Shown: positions 15,558 through 23,287 of the stretch, in pieces
Layout: each line of letters starts with the position of its first letter
How positions within the stretch are numbered: position 1 is the first letter of the stretch
Position numbers and translations under genes: made by a program
Notes under the pieces: generated by a model
What the model saw: the letters and a program-made list of their open reading frames with translations, nothing else
Database searches by the model: none
Told to the model about the DNA's origin: nothing
Assembly: GCA_900755005.1 (NCBI GenBank)
Contig: CAAEEX010000126.1
Coordinates: 1-46,775 of the forward strand
DNA length: 46,775 nucleotides
Source of the DNA: an uncultured Collinsella sp.
GTDB taxonomy: Bacteria; Actinomycetota; Coriobacteriia; Coriobacteriales; Coriobacteriaceae
Direction of reading: 5' to 3'

Positions 15558-16568
15558 CTAGATCGAGGTGGAGTCGAGCCAGTTGAGCTTGCACTCGAGA
15601 ATGCGCTGCTCACCGGGTTCGCTGCTTCCGTCAAGTAGGGCGAGCAGCATCTCGGCTGCTTCGCGACCTTCTTGGTCGACGGGCTCGATGATGGTGGAGA
15701 CGGTCGGTGTGGTGAGATTAGTCCAGTCTTCGCAGTTGAGTCCCAAAAGGCCGATTTGCTGCGGAAGCAGATGGGCCATTGGCTGGAGGGCCTTGTAGAC
15801 ACGGGGAAGTGCCCACTGATTTTGCACGAAGATAAGGGTTCGCTTGGCGGGATTGAACTTGAATTTAAAGTATTCAGTGAGCTCGTTGATTGACGGCTTG
15901 TTGTGATCGATGGGAATCGCTTTGTAGAGCTGCCCGTTCGCTGCCAGCGCCTCGGCATACCCCTGAAAACGCTCCATGCGGGTGCGCATTTCGGTCATGT
16001 TGGCGGCAATGGAAAAGAAATCTTCGTAGCCGGCGTCGAGGAGTGCCTGTGTGGCGTTGTACACGCCGTCGTAAAGGTTGGTTTTGATCCAGCTGGTACC
16101 TGGGCTATAGATGGCCGCATCGAAAAAGACGACCGGCTTGCCGGCGCGTCTAATGCGGTCATGCACGGCTTTGAAGTTTGCCGTGGGCTGGATGATAAAG
16201 CCATCGACGCCCAGCGAGAGCATCTTGTCGACGTACATGAGCTCGGTCTCGGGGTTAAAGTTGCTCGTGCAAACGACCGTCTGGTAGCCCGCGGGGAGCA
16301 TGACCTGCTCCATGCCATTGAGAACGAGCCCCGCCCATTTGTTGGTGTTATCCAAAATGATGATGGCAATGACGTGGGTTTGCTTGCCGGTGAGCGTCTG
16401 CGCTTGGGCGTTGGGAACGTATCCGAGTTCCTTAATGACGCGCGCGATTTTGTTCTGCGTCTTCTCGCTAAGCTTTTCCCGTTTGTCGTTGAGGTAATAC
16501 GAGACGCTTGCCGTCGAGGTTCCCGCCTCTCGAGCGACGTCTGCGATCGTAACGCGCTGTTTTGCCAC
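15558..16568 (-). CDS. LacI-family transcriptional regulator of the adjacent PTS operon
   Basis: 336 residues. A LacI helix-turn-helix (VTIADVAREAGTSTASVSYYLN) is followed by the hinge helix (YVPNAQAQTL) and a periplasmic-binding-protein-like effector domain. The GTG at 16568 is preferred because GAAGGAG lies five bases upstream and the protein then starts directly at the HTH; an ATG at 16604 would add 12 residues. It is divergent from the EIIBC-led carbohydrate operon across 415 bp, so it likely senses a sugar phosphate and represses that operon. The effector is unknown. Confidence 0.92.
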   Translation of the reverse strand: MAKQRVTIADVAREAGTSTASVSYYLNDKREKLSEKTQNKIARVIKELGYVPNAQAQTLTGKQTHVIAIIILDNTNKWAGLVLNGMEQVMLPAGYQTVVCTSNFNPETELMYVDKMLSLGVDGFIIQPTANFKAVHDRIRRAGKPVVFFDAAIYSPGTSWIKTNLYDGVYNATQALLDAGYEDFFSIAANMTEMRTRMERFQGYAEALAANGQLYKAIPIDHNKPSINELTEYFKFKFNPAKRTLIFVQNQWALPRVYKALQPMAHLLPQQIGLLGLNCEDWTNLTTPTVSTIIEPVDQEGREAAEMLLALLDGSSEPGEQRILECKLNWLDSTSI

Positions 16569-16983
16569 AGCGACTCCTTCCGACAGATGAGCATTTTCCA
16601 ACATGATGACTTTGAGTCTTGGTGAAGGATACGCTTCGGTGAGCGGCTTTTTCCTTTCATATGAGTATGCAACAAATGCGGCATACGGGTGGGGTCGAAA
16701 TTTGTGACCGGCATGCGCATCTGCCGTCTACCGAGAAAATCAAATACTTCTTGACTTTTGAAATCGAGGGCAAAATCGCAGGATTCATTTTTGGTTAAAC
16801 GCATAACTAAATCGCATAACCAACGCTCTGACCTGCGCGTTTACCGAAATAAGCTGGCATTAAGAAAAACGAGCACCTATATTGTTCTTGTCGAAAAGAC
16901 AGCAAGTCCAAACGGCAGGGGATGCTCCGGAGGCCTCCGCAAACGGTGTCTTGCGCACGCAACTCTATGAAAAGAGGGAAGCA
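16569..16983. promoter_or_regulatory. Divergent control region, LacI regulator / PTS operon
   Basis: A 415-bp gap without a gene. It holds a likely PTS promoter (CTGGCA at 16854, 18 bp, TATATT at 16878). It also holds an inverted repeat TTGGTTA (16791-16797) / TAACCAA (16817-16823) around a duplicated GCATAAC, and a 12-bp palindrome CGGAGGCCTCCG (16928-16939) in the 5' leader. Either palindrome could be an operator; neither is a textbook LacI site. Confidence 0.5.
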
Positions 16984-18456
16984 ATGAAGATCGTAGGCGT
17001 TGCCGCCTGTACTGTGGGTATCGCCCACACGTATATGGCCCAGAAGGCGATTCAGGATGAATGCGCCGCCCGTGGCATCGAGTGCAAGGTCGAGGCTCAG
17101 GGTGGCCTGGGTATCGAGAATGAGCTCACGCAGGAAGACGTGGACTCCGCCGACCTGGTCCTGGAGTCCGTCGACGTGGGTGTCGAGAACGAGGACCGTT
17201 TTGAGCAGAAGATGGCCGAGGGCAAGTTCCTGAAGGTCGGCACCTCTGATGTAATCGCCGATCCGGTAAAGATCATCGACCAGGCCATTGAGATCATCAA
17301 GGCGACGGGTGGCGCCGTTGACGCGCCCAAGGCCGAGGCCAAGGCAGAGAAGAAGGCCGTCTCCGCTGCCCCGCAGGCCCCGACACCGGCGTCCAAGCAG
17401 TCTATCTTTGCCGATCCTGGCAAGACGCTGCTCAATGCATTCAATACCGGCGTTTCCTATTTTATCCCCATCGTCGTTATCGGCGGCGTGTTTCTTGCCT
17501 TCTCGCTGGCATCCGGTACCGCCGGCGCCAACGGCATGGAGGTTACGAACCCGCTGATGGTGAGCCTTAACACCATCGGCATGGCCGGCATCTCCATGAT
17601 GATCCCGGTGCTTGCGGCATACATCTCCTACTCGATGGCCGGCAAGCCCGCGCTCGCCCCCGGTTTTGTCCTGGGCTACCTGGTCAACAACGCAGTCGTT
17701 ACCCCTAACGGCAACAGCGTTTCGACCGGCTTCTTGGGCGCCATGATCATGGCGGTCATCTGCGGCTACTTTGTCCGCTGGATGAAGACCTGGAAGGTCA
17801 ACAACACCATCCAGACCATCATGCCCATCCTGATCATCCCGATTCTGACCTCGCTTGTCCTGGGCATGGCCTATATCTACATCCTGGCCACGCCGCTTGG
17901 CTTTGTGATGGACTGGCTCACCGGCGTGCTCGGCAGCCTGCAGGGCGGTTCCGCAGTTGTCCTGGGTCTGGTCATTGGCGTTATGACCGCCTTCGATATG
18001 GGTGGCCCCATCAACAAGACCGCCTCGACCTTCACCATGGCCATCATGGCCTCCGGTATCTACGGTCCTAACGGTATGTTCCGCGTCGCCGTCGCCGTTC
18101 CCCCGATCGCCTGTGGCCTCGCTGCGCTCATCGCCAAGAACAAGTTCGATGACGCTGACCGCCAGATGGGCATCTCCGCGCTGTTCATGGGCTGCATCGG
18201 TATTACCGAGGGCGCTATCCCCTTCGCGGTCAAGGACCTCGGTCACACCCTGCCCGGCATTTGCATCGGCTCTGCCGTGGGTGCGGCACTTGCCGCCTTC
18301 CAGGGCATCGACTGCTACGTCCCGCACGGTGGCTTTATCGTCGCCCTTGCCACCAACAACGTCGCGCTGTTCTGCCTGGACATCGTGATTGGCGCCGTGG
18401 TCGCCGCTGCAATCCTGATTGCCATGAAGCCCACGCTCGATAAGCAGGCCAAGTAA
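16984..18456 (+). CDS. PTS fructose-family transporter, EIIBC
   Basis: 490 residues. The N-terminal EIIB domain has the phospho-cysteine C9 in AACTVGIAHTYMAQ. An Ala/Lys/Pro-rich linker (about 110-140) leads to the multispanning EIIC domain (segments such as FIPIVVIGGVFLAFSLA and IMPILIIPILTSLVLGMAYIYIL, plus GGPINK and ITEGAIPFA). The fructose-subfamily EIIC phosphorylates its sugar during uptake; the sugar is not known. Its EIIA partner is encoded at 22528. The ATG follows AGAGGGAAGCA. First gene of the operon. Confidence 0.93.
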   Translation: MKIVGVAACTVGIAHTYMAQKAIQDECAARGIECKVEAQGGLGIENELTQEDVDSADLVLESVDVGVENEDRFEQKMAEGKFLKVGTSDVIADPVKIIDQAIEIIKATGGAVDAPKAEAKAEKKAVSAAPQAPTPASKQSIFADPGKTLLNAFNTGVSYFIPIVVIGGVFLAFSLASGTAGANGMEVTNPLMVSLNTIGMAGISMMIPVLAAYISYSMAGKPALAPGFVLGYLVNNAVVTPNGNSVSTGFLGAMIMAVICGYFVRWMKTWKVNNTIQTIMPILIIPILTSLVLGMAYIYILATPLGFVMDWLTGVLGSLQGGSAVVLGLVIGVMTAFDMGGPINKTASTFTMAIMASGIYGPNGMFRVAVAVPPIACGLAALIAKNKFDDADRQMGISALFMGCIGITEGAIPFAVKDLGHTLPGICIGSAVGAALAAFQGIDCYVPHGGFIVALATNNVALFCLDIVIGAVVAAAILIAMKPTLDKQAK

Positions 18457-18470
18457 ACCTTTAAGGACTC

Positions 18471-18560
18471 CGGTTGTGCGGAGGGATGGATTTGACTCCG
18501 CACAACCGCCCCTACACAACAAAATCCATCCGTACTGATAGGGCCCACATCTGGGTCCCA
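18471..18560 (+). other. Structured RNA spacer with competing helices
   Basis: A perfect 13-bp stem (18471-18483 with 18496-18508) has a 12-base loop. Ten of those loop bases (GGATGGATTT, 18484-18493) are complementary to 18522-18531 (AAATCCATCC). A third hairpin (GGGCCCA / TGGGTCCC with one bulge, 18541-18559) follows. There is no U tract. The helices could form a pseudoknot or compete. It lies between the PTS gene and the GatZ-like gene. Confidence 0.65.
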
Positions 18561-18600
18561 GGGAACTTTTGTCAAAAATCCTCTGGAGAAGGAGAACAAA

Positions 18601-19875
18601 ATGTCCAACCTCACCATCCGTCAGGCCGTTCAGGGCATGCTCAAGCTGCAGGATAGCGGCGATCACGCAACCATGGTCGGCATTGGCCCCATGAGCCCCA
18701 ACCTGATTCAGGCCGTGTTCGAGCTTGCCAAGGACGAGGATTTCCCGCCCATGTTTATCGCCAGCCGCAACCAGGTCGATATGGACGAGATGGGCGCCGG
18801 CTACGTCAACGGTTGGGACCAGACGCGCTTTGCCGCCGACATCAAGAAGGTTGCCGACGAGGTGGGTTACACCGGTCCGTACTACCTGTGCCGCGATCAC
18901 GGCGGTCCGTGGCAGCGCGACGAGGAGCGTAACGCCCACCTGCCCGAGGACGAGGCCATGGAGCTCGCCCGCAAGTCCTTCGTCGCCGACATGGAGGCGG
19001 GCTTTGACCTGCTGATGGTCGACCCCACCAAGGACCCCTATCAGATCGGCAAGGTTATTCCGCTCGACGTGGTGCTTCGCCGCACGATCGATCTTATCGA
19101 CTACCTTGAGCAGTACCGTCGCGAGCATAACCTGCCCGAGGTCGCCTATGAGGTCGGTACCGAGGAGACCAATGGCGGCTTGACCTCTACCGATAAGTAC
19201 GAGGAGTTCATTTCTCAGCTGCAGCCCGAGCTCGAGAAGCGCGGCTGCCCCATGCCCACCTTTATCGTCGGCCAGACCGGCACCCTTACCCGCTGGACGG
19301 AGCAGGTCGGTCACTACAACTTCAAGAACGCCCGCGAGCTTGCCGATATGGCCAAGCGCTATGGCGTGGGCCTGAAGGAGCACAACGCCGACTATCTGGA
19401 CGACGCGACGCTGCTCGAGCACATCCCGGCACACGTGACCGCCTCCAACGTCGCTCCGCAGTATGGCACCGAGGAGACCCGCGCCTACCTCAAGCTCTGC
19501 GCCACCGAGCAGATCCTGGTCGACAACGGTCTGTGCGATGACCCCTCCGACCTGTATCACACGCTGCTGGTCAAGGCTATCAAGACCGAGCGCTGGCGCA
19601 AGTGGATGACTGGCGACGACGTCAACCTGCAGGTCGATGACATCCTTGCCGACGATGAGCTCAGCCTGAAGATCCTGGATGTCTCCGGCCACTATGCGTT
19701 CAACGATCCCGAGGTCAAGGAGCAGGTCGAGAAGCTCTATCGCAACCTCGCTGCCCAGGACATCGACGGCAAGCGCTTTGTGATCGAGCACATCAAGCGC
19801 CCGATCAAGCAGTACGTCGTCGGTCTTAACCTCAAGGGCGTCACGAGCCGCATCGAGAAGGCTCTCGAGGACTAA
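18601..19875 (+). CDS. GatZ/KbaZ-family protein (tagatose-bisphosphate aldolase-type subunit or ketose-phosphate epimerase)
   Basis: 424 residues, full length for the GatZ/KbaZ/AgaZ family. Motifs: GIGPMSPNLIQAVFELA near the start, CRDHGGPWQRDE, MVDPTKDP, YEVGTEETNGG and VAPQYGTEETRAY. In enterobacteria these proteins support the GatY/KbaY aldolase, but no such catalytic subunit is encoded here. Some family members have been used as hexulose-6-phosphate 4-epimerases. That activity would fit a PTS product being turned into fructose 6-phosphate for the transaldolase and transketolase that follow; this is inference. GGAGAAGGAG precedes the ATG. Confidence 0.85.
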   Translation: MSNLTIRQAVQGMLKLQDSGDHATMVGIGPMSPNLIQAVFELAKDEDFPPMFIASRNQVDMDEMGAGYVNGWDQTRFAADIKKVADEVGYTGPYYLCRDHGGPWQRDEERNAHLPEDEAMELARKSFVADMEAGFDLLMVDPTKDPYQIGKVIPLDVVLRRTIDLIDYLEQYRREHNLPEVAYEVGTEETNGGLTSTDKYEEFISQLQPELEKRGCPMPTFIVGQTGTLTRWTEQVGHYNFKNARELADMAKRYGVGLKEHNADYLDDATLLEHIPAHVTASNVAPQYGTEETRAYLKLCATEQILVDNGLCDDPSDLYHTLLVKAIKTERWRKWMTGDDVNLQVDDILADDELSLKILDVSGHYAFNDPEVKEQVEKLYRNLAAQDIDGKRFVIEHIKRPIKQYVVGLNLKGVTSRIEKALED

Positions 19876-19894
19876 GTAGCTTTTCCTACCCGAC

Positions 19895-19969
19895 GCCGGG
19901 CCTGGGGCATGTCCCAGCCGCAGGCCCGGCACATAGGACAAAGGGACATCCCCTTTGTCCTATTTTTTG
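19895..19969 (+). terminator. Tandem hairpins with U tract inside the carbohydrate operon
   Basis: GCCGGGCCTG (19895-19904) pairs with CAGGCCCGGC (19921-19930). Three bases later a perfect 13-bp hairpin (19933-19945 with 19951-19963) is followed by TTTTTT. Only about 30 bases separate it from the transaldolase start, with no room for a new promoter, so it probably acts as a partial terminator or attenuator. Confidence 0.75.
19939..19959. repeat. Repeat with CAAAGGGAC...CCCCTTTGTC core, copy 1
   Basis: A 21-bp palindromic core, 19 of 21 bases identical to 38143-38163; the two differences are in the loop. Here it forms the intrinsic terminator of the GatZ-like gene. Confidence 0.8.
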
Positions 19970-20000
19970 AGTTTTGGATTCCTTCGAAGGAGTTTGCACC

Positions 20001-20684
20001 ATGAAGTTCTTTATCGATACCGCCAACCTTGACGAGATCGCTGAGGCCAAGAGCTGGGGTTGCCTGGCCGGTGTTACCACCAATCCGTCTCTGTACGCCA
20101 AGACCGGCGGTAAGCTCGCCGACTTTGAGCCCCATATGCTCAAGATTGCCGAGCTCTGCGAGGGTCTGCCCGTGTCTGCCGAGTCTACCGCCACCACGGC
20201 CGAGGGCATGATTGAGGAGGGGAAGCGCCTTGCCGCCCTCGCCCCCAACATTGTGGTCAAGCTTCCCGTCTGCGAGGCCGGCCTCGCCGCCTGCCGCGCG
20301 CTGGCCGATGCAGGCGTGCGTGTCAACATGACGCTCGTCTTCTCGCCGACGCAGGCCCTTATGGCCGCCAACGCCGGTGCACGCTACATCAGCCCGTTTG
20401 TCGGCCGCTTCGATGACATCGCCGAGGACGGTATCTCGCAGCTCGACAACGTTGTGACCTGCATCAAGAACTATGACTGGACCGGCAAGAACGTCGACGA
20501 CACCGTTGAGATCATCACCGCTTCGGTCCGCACGCCCAACCACGTGACCCAGGCGGCTCTTCTTGGTGCCGATATTGCGACCGTCCCCATGGCCGCCCTC
20601 AAGAAGTGCCTGCATCACCCGCTGACCGACCAGGGCCTTGCCTCGTTCGAGGCTGACTGGCAGAAGGTCGTCGCTCAGGCTTAA
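20001..20684 (+). CDS. tal: Transaldolase, small TalC/Fsa-type family
   Basis: 227 residues. A compact class I aldolase barrel: FFIDTANLDEI, GVTTNPSL, the Schiff-base lysine K87 in NIVVKLP, and VNMTLVFSPTQAL followed by ISPFVGRFDD. F114 in LVFS is the residue typical of true transaldolases (E. coli TalB F178); fructose-6-phosphate aldolases have Tyr there. So dihydroxyacetone transfer between sugar phosphates is more likely than free-DHA release. GAAGGAG before the ATG at 20001. It precedes the split transketolase, its natural partner. Confidence 0.9.
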   Translation: MKFFIDTANLDEIAEAKSWGCLAGVTTNPSLYAKTGGKLADFEPHMLKIAELCEGLPVSAESTATTAEGMIEEGKRLAALAPNIVVKLPVCEAGLAACRALADAGVRVNMTLVFSPTQALMAANAGARYISPFVGRFDDIAEDGISQLDNVVTCIKNYDWTGKNVDDTVEIITASVRTPNHVTQAALLGADIATVPMAALKKCLHHPLTDQGLASFEADWQKVVAQA

Positions 20685-20747
20685 CGAGTGGATTGCCCCG
20701 GCATCGCGTCATCCGGTGCCGGGGTTGTTCTCAAGAGAGGAATTCGT

Positions 20748-21578
20748 ATGACCAACCAGGAGCTGGCGAAGGTCGCCAATGAGGTCAGGAAGGGTGTCGT
20801 GACTGCGGTTCACGCGGCCAAGTCGGGACATCCGGGTGGATCGCTCGGTGCTGCCGACATCATGACGTATCTGTACTTTGAGGAAATGAATATCGATCCT
20901 GCCGACCCTCGCAAGGCCGATCGCGATCGCTTTGTGCTCTCCAAGGGTCACGCGGCGCCGGGCCTGTATTCGGTGTTGGCAAATCGCGGCTATTTTCCCG
21001 TCGAAGAGCTCGAGACGCTCCGTCATATTGGCAGCCGACTGCAGGGCCATCCCAACATGAACGATGCCCCGGGTGTTGATATGTCCACCGGATCGCTCGG
21101 TCAGGGCATCTCTGCTGCGGTTGGAATGGCGCTCGCCGCAAAGCACTGGGGTGACAGCTACCGCGTCTACACGCTGTTGGGCGACGGCGAGTGCGAGGAG
21201 GGCCAGGTGTGGGAGGCGGCCATGTTCGCCGGCAACCACGACCTGGATAACCTCGTCGCTATCGTCGATCATAATGGCCTGCAAATTGACGGCAGTATCG
21301 ACGAAGTTAACTCAGCTATGCCACTTGCCGACAAGTTCCGCGCTTTTAAGTGGCATGTGATCGAGCTCGCCGACGGTAACGACATGGCGCAGATTGCCGC
21401 CGCCTTTGCCGAGGCTCGCAAAGTGAGCGCCTCGCCTGTGGCCATTATCGCCGAGACGGTGAAGGGCAAAGGCGTCTCCTTTATGGAAAACCAGGTGGGC
21501 TGGCACGGCAAGGCGCCCAACGATGAACAGTTTGAGCAGGCCATGGCCGAGCTCGCAGCAGCAGGGAAGGAGCTCTAA
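20748..21578 (+). CDS. Transketolase, N-terminal subunit
   Basis: 276 residues: the thiamine-pyrophosphate-binding half of a two-subunit transketolase. HAAKSGHPGGSLGAADI and SKGHAAPGLYS are the family motifs. The ThDP/Mg2+ motif runs from GDGE (145-148) to DHNGLQ. AGAGAGGAA precedes the ATG at 20748. The stop overlaps the next start by one base (TAATG), so both halves are made together. The split form is normal in such sugar operons and is not a frameshift: each half has complete ends. Confidence 0.94.
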   Translation: MTNQELAKVANEVRKGVVTAVHAAKSGHPGGSLGAADIMTYLYFEEMNIDPADPRKADRDRFVLSKGHAAPGLYSVLANRGYFPVEELETLRHIGSRLQGHPNMNDAPGVDMSTGSLGQGISAAVGMALAAKHWGDSYRVYTLLGDGECEEGQVWEAAMFAGNHDLDNLVAIVDHNGLQIDGSIDEVNSAMPLADKFRAFKWHVIELADGNDMAQIAAAFAEARKVSASPVAIIAETVKGKGVSFMENQVGWHGKAPNDEQFEQAMAELAAAGKEL

Positions 21579-22516
21579 TGGCAGACGTCAAAAAAGTCGC
21601 CACGCGCGTTAGCTATGGCGAGGCACTCGTCGAGCTGGGCAATGAGCGCGATGACTTTGTGGTTCTCGATGCCGACCTGGCCGCTGCCACGCAGACCGGT
21701 AAGTTTAAGGCCGCGCACCCTGAGAGCTTCTACGACGCCGGCATCGCCGAGAGCAACCTGATGGGTCTTGCCGCCGGCATCGCGACCACGGGCCACGTCG
21801 CCTTTGCGAGCACCTTTGCCATGTTCGCCGCCGGCCGCGCGTACGAACAAGTCCGCAATTCCATTGGCTACCCGCACCTCAACGTCAAGATTGGCGCTAC
21901 TCATGCCGGCATTTCGGTGGGCGAGGACGGCGCCACGCACCAGTGCTGCGAGGATATCGCACTCATGCGCACGATTCCGGGTATGACGGTGGTCGTTCCC
22001 GCCGACGACGTCGAGGCTCGTGCCTGTGTGCGCGCCGCTTATGAGTTTGAGGGCCCGGTTTACATGCGCTTCGGCCGCCTGGCAACACCGGTCATCAACG
22101 ATCACGAGGACTATGAGTTCAAGATTGGTCGCGGTGTGGTCGTGCGCGAGGGGTCCGATGTGACCATCATCGCTTGTGGTCTTATGGTCGCCGAGGCGCT
22201 TGAGGCTGCCGAGGCGCTCGCTGTCGATGGCATCGACGCCGAGGTCATCAACATGCACACGATCAAGCCGCTCGATGAGCGCCTGGTGGTTGCCAGCGCC
22301 AAGAAGACTGGTCGCGTGGTCACTGCCGAGGAGCATTCGATTATCGGCGGTCTTGGCGAGGCCGTTGCCTCGGTGCTCGCGGAGCAGCATCCAGTGCCGA
22401 TGCGTCGCGTCGGCGTGCACGATGTGTACGGCGAGTCCGGCCCTGCGGTCGATTTGCTGCACAAGTACGGTTTGGACGCCGACGGTATCGAAGCTGCGGT
22501 CAGGTCTGTGTTGTAA
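21578..22516 (+). CDS. Transketolase, C-terminal subunit
   Basis: 312 residues: the pyrimidine-binding and C-terminal domains of transketolase. E58 in DAGIAESNLMG is the cofactor-activating glutamate. HAGISVGEDGATHQ is the conserved substrate-side loop. The C-terminal domain carries INMHTIKPLD and EEHSIIGGLGEAV. With the N-terminal subunit it moves two-carbon units between ketose and aldose phosphates in the non-oxidative pentose-phosphate pathway. Translationally coupled to the upstream half. Confidence 0.94.
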   Translation: MADVKKVATRVSYGEALVELGNERDDFVVLDADLAAATQTGKFKAAHPESFYDAGIAESNLMGLAAGIATTGHVAFASTFAMFAAGRAYEQVRNSIGYPHLNVKIGATHAGISVGEDGATHQCCEDIALMRTIPGMTVVVPADDVEARACVRAAYEFEGPVYMRFGRLATPVINDHEDYEFKIGRGVVVREGSDVTIIACGLMVAEALEAAEALAVDGIDAEVINMHTIKPLDERLVVASAKKTGRVVTAEEHSIIGGLGEAVASVLAEQHPVPMRRVGVHDVYGESGPAVDLLHKYGLDADGIEAAVRSVL

Positions 22517-22527
22517 GGAAGGTTTCC

Positions 22528-22980
22528 ATGGGATTTGTATCTGCCAACCAAGTGACGATCGGGTATACCGCCGCCTCGCGCGAGGATGCCCTGCATTATT
22601 TGTCCGAGCAGGCCATCGAGCTCGGCTTTGCCGATGACGCATCTGCCGTAGAGGCTGCCTTTATTGCTCGCGAAAACGAGGCCGAGACTGGCCTCGTCGC
22701 CGGGTTTGCCGTTCCGCATGCCAAGAGCGATGCGATTCATACGCCGGGTGTGGCCGTGCTCAAACTGGCCGAGCCCGTTGAATGGCCGAGCTTTGATGGC
22801 GTACCCGTCGATGTTGCGCTCGCGCTGTACGTGCCCGCCGGCGAGGCTGGAACCACGCACCTGCGTCTGCTCTCCAAGGCTGCCGTGATGCTGATGGACG
22901 CCGGCTTCCGTGACAAGGTGCGCGCGAGCACCGATCCCGTTGAAATTGCGGAGCTCATCAATAGCGGACTCGAAGACTAG
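22528..22980 (+). CDS. PTS EIIA protein, fructose/mannitol family
   Basis: 150 residues of PTS_EIIA type 2. The phospho-accepting histidine is H64 in GFAVPHAKSDAI. It passes phosphate from HPr to the EIIB domain at 16984 and closes the operon. GGAAGG lies before the ATG, 11 bases after the transketolase stop. Confidence 0.93.
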   Translation: MGFVSANQVTIGYTAASREDALHYLSEQAIELGFADDASAVEAAFIARENEAETGLVAGFAVPHAKSDAIHTPGVAVLKLAEPVEWPSFDGVPVDVALALYVPAGEAGTTHLRLLSKAAVMLMDAGFRDKVRASTDPVEIAELINSGLED

Positions 22981-23022
22981 AACGGTCGTCCCGTTCAATC
23001 AATCGATCCTTCTCCAAGGAAA

Positions 23023-23065
23023 AGGGCCATGACGCCATATGGGTGTCGCGGCCCTGTTTGCGTTT
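23023..23065 (+). terminator. Terminator of the PTS/transketolase operon
   Basis: GGGCC and GACGCC pair with GGTGTC and GGCCC in a two-part stem, followed by TGTTTGCGTTT. Confidence 0.65.
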
Positions 23066-23111
23066 CCCCAGATAAAACCTACCAAAATAAACCTGTCCCT
23101 TATTGACAGGT
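23061..23111 (+). repeat. Dispersed repeat family 1, copy A
   Basis: It begins CGTTTCCCCAGATAAAACCT and continues to AAACCTGTCCC, with an inverted ACCTGTC / GACAGGT pair. A 39-base core is identical but for one base to 26279-26317 (opposite strand). The third copy is at 28449. Confidence 0.9.
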
Positions 23112-23183
23112 CAGTTAACGCAGTCCAGGTTGAGCATATGCGAGCGAGCGGGCTCCGGGTGCGGTAAGGTGACGTGAAACAAG

Positions 23184-23211
23184 CGGGCGCTGACCTTTTG
23201 GTCGCGCCCGT
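23184..23211 (-). terminator. Possible larE terminator
   Basis: An 11-bp stem with one bulge and a four-base loop, followed on the minus strand by CTTGTTTC. It lies about 80 bases beyond the larE stop. Confidence 0.4.
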
Positions 23212-23287
23212 GAAGTTGAACGTCAGATTGTCGTGCCCGGGGCCTGCGCAGCGCCGAGCAGTTACGCCGTTTGTAAAACGGCGTAAC

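Larger units (their letters stand above)
22981..23287. other. Gene-free interval between PTS EIIA and larE
   Basis: 307 bp. It holds the operon terminator (23023-23065), a copy of dispersed repeat family 1 (23061-23111), a hairpin CGGGCGC-T-GACC/GGTC-GCGCCCG (23184-23211) followed on the minus strand by CTTGTTTC, and a perfect 12-bp hairpin (23261-23287) next to the larE stop. No gene is seen. Confidence 0.6.

Noticed and set aside
16807..19941. A 1044-codon open frame on the minus strand, opposite the PTS and GatZ-like genes
   Set aside because: It lies exactly antisense to two well-recognised genes, matches no family, is low-complexity (Gly/Asp/His/Val-rich) and arises from the strong third-position GC of the true genes.
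20748..22516. Transketolase broken by a frameshift
   Set aside because: Both halves have complete domain ends and a TAATG overlap, the usual form of two-subunit transketolases.
23261..23287. Intrinsic terminator of larE at the perfect 12-bp hairpin
   Set aside because: No U tract follows on the minus strand (TGCTCGG); the hairpin at 23184-23211 is a better candidate.
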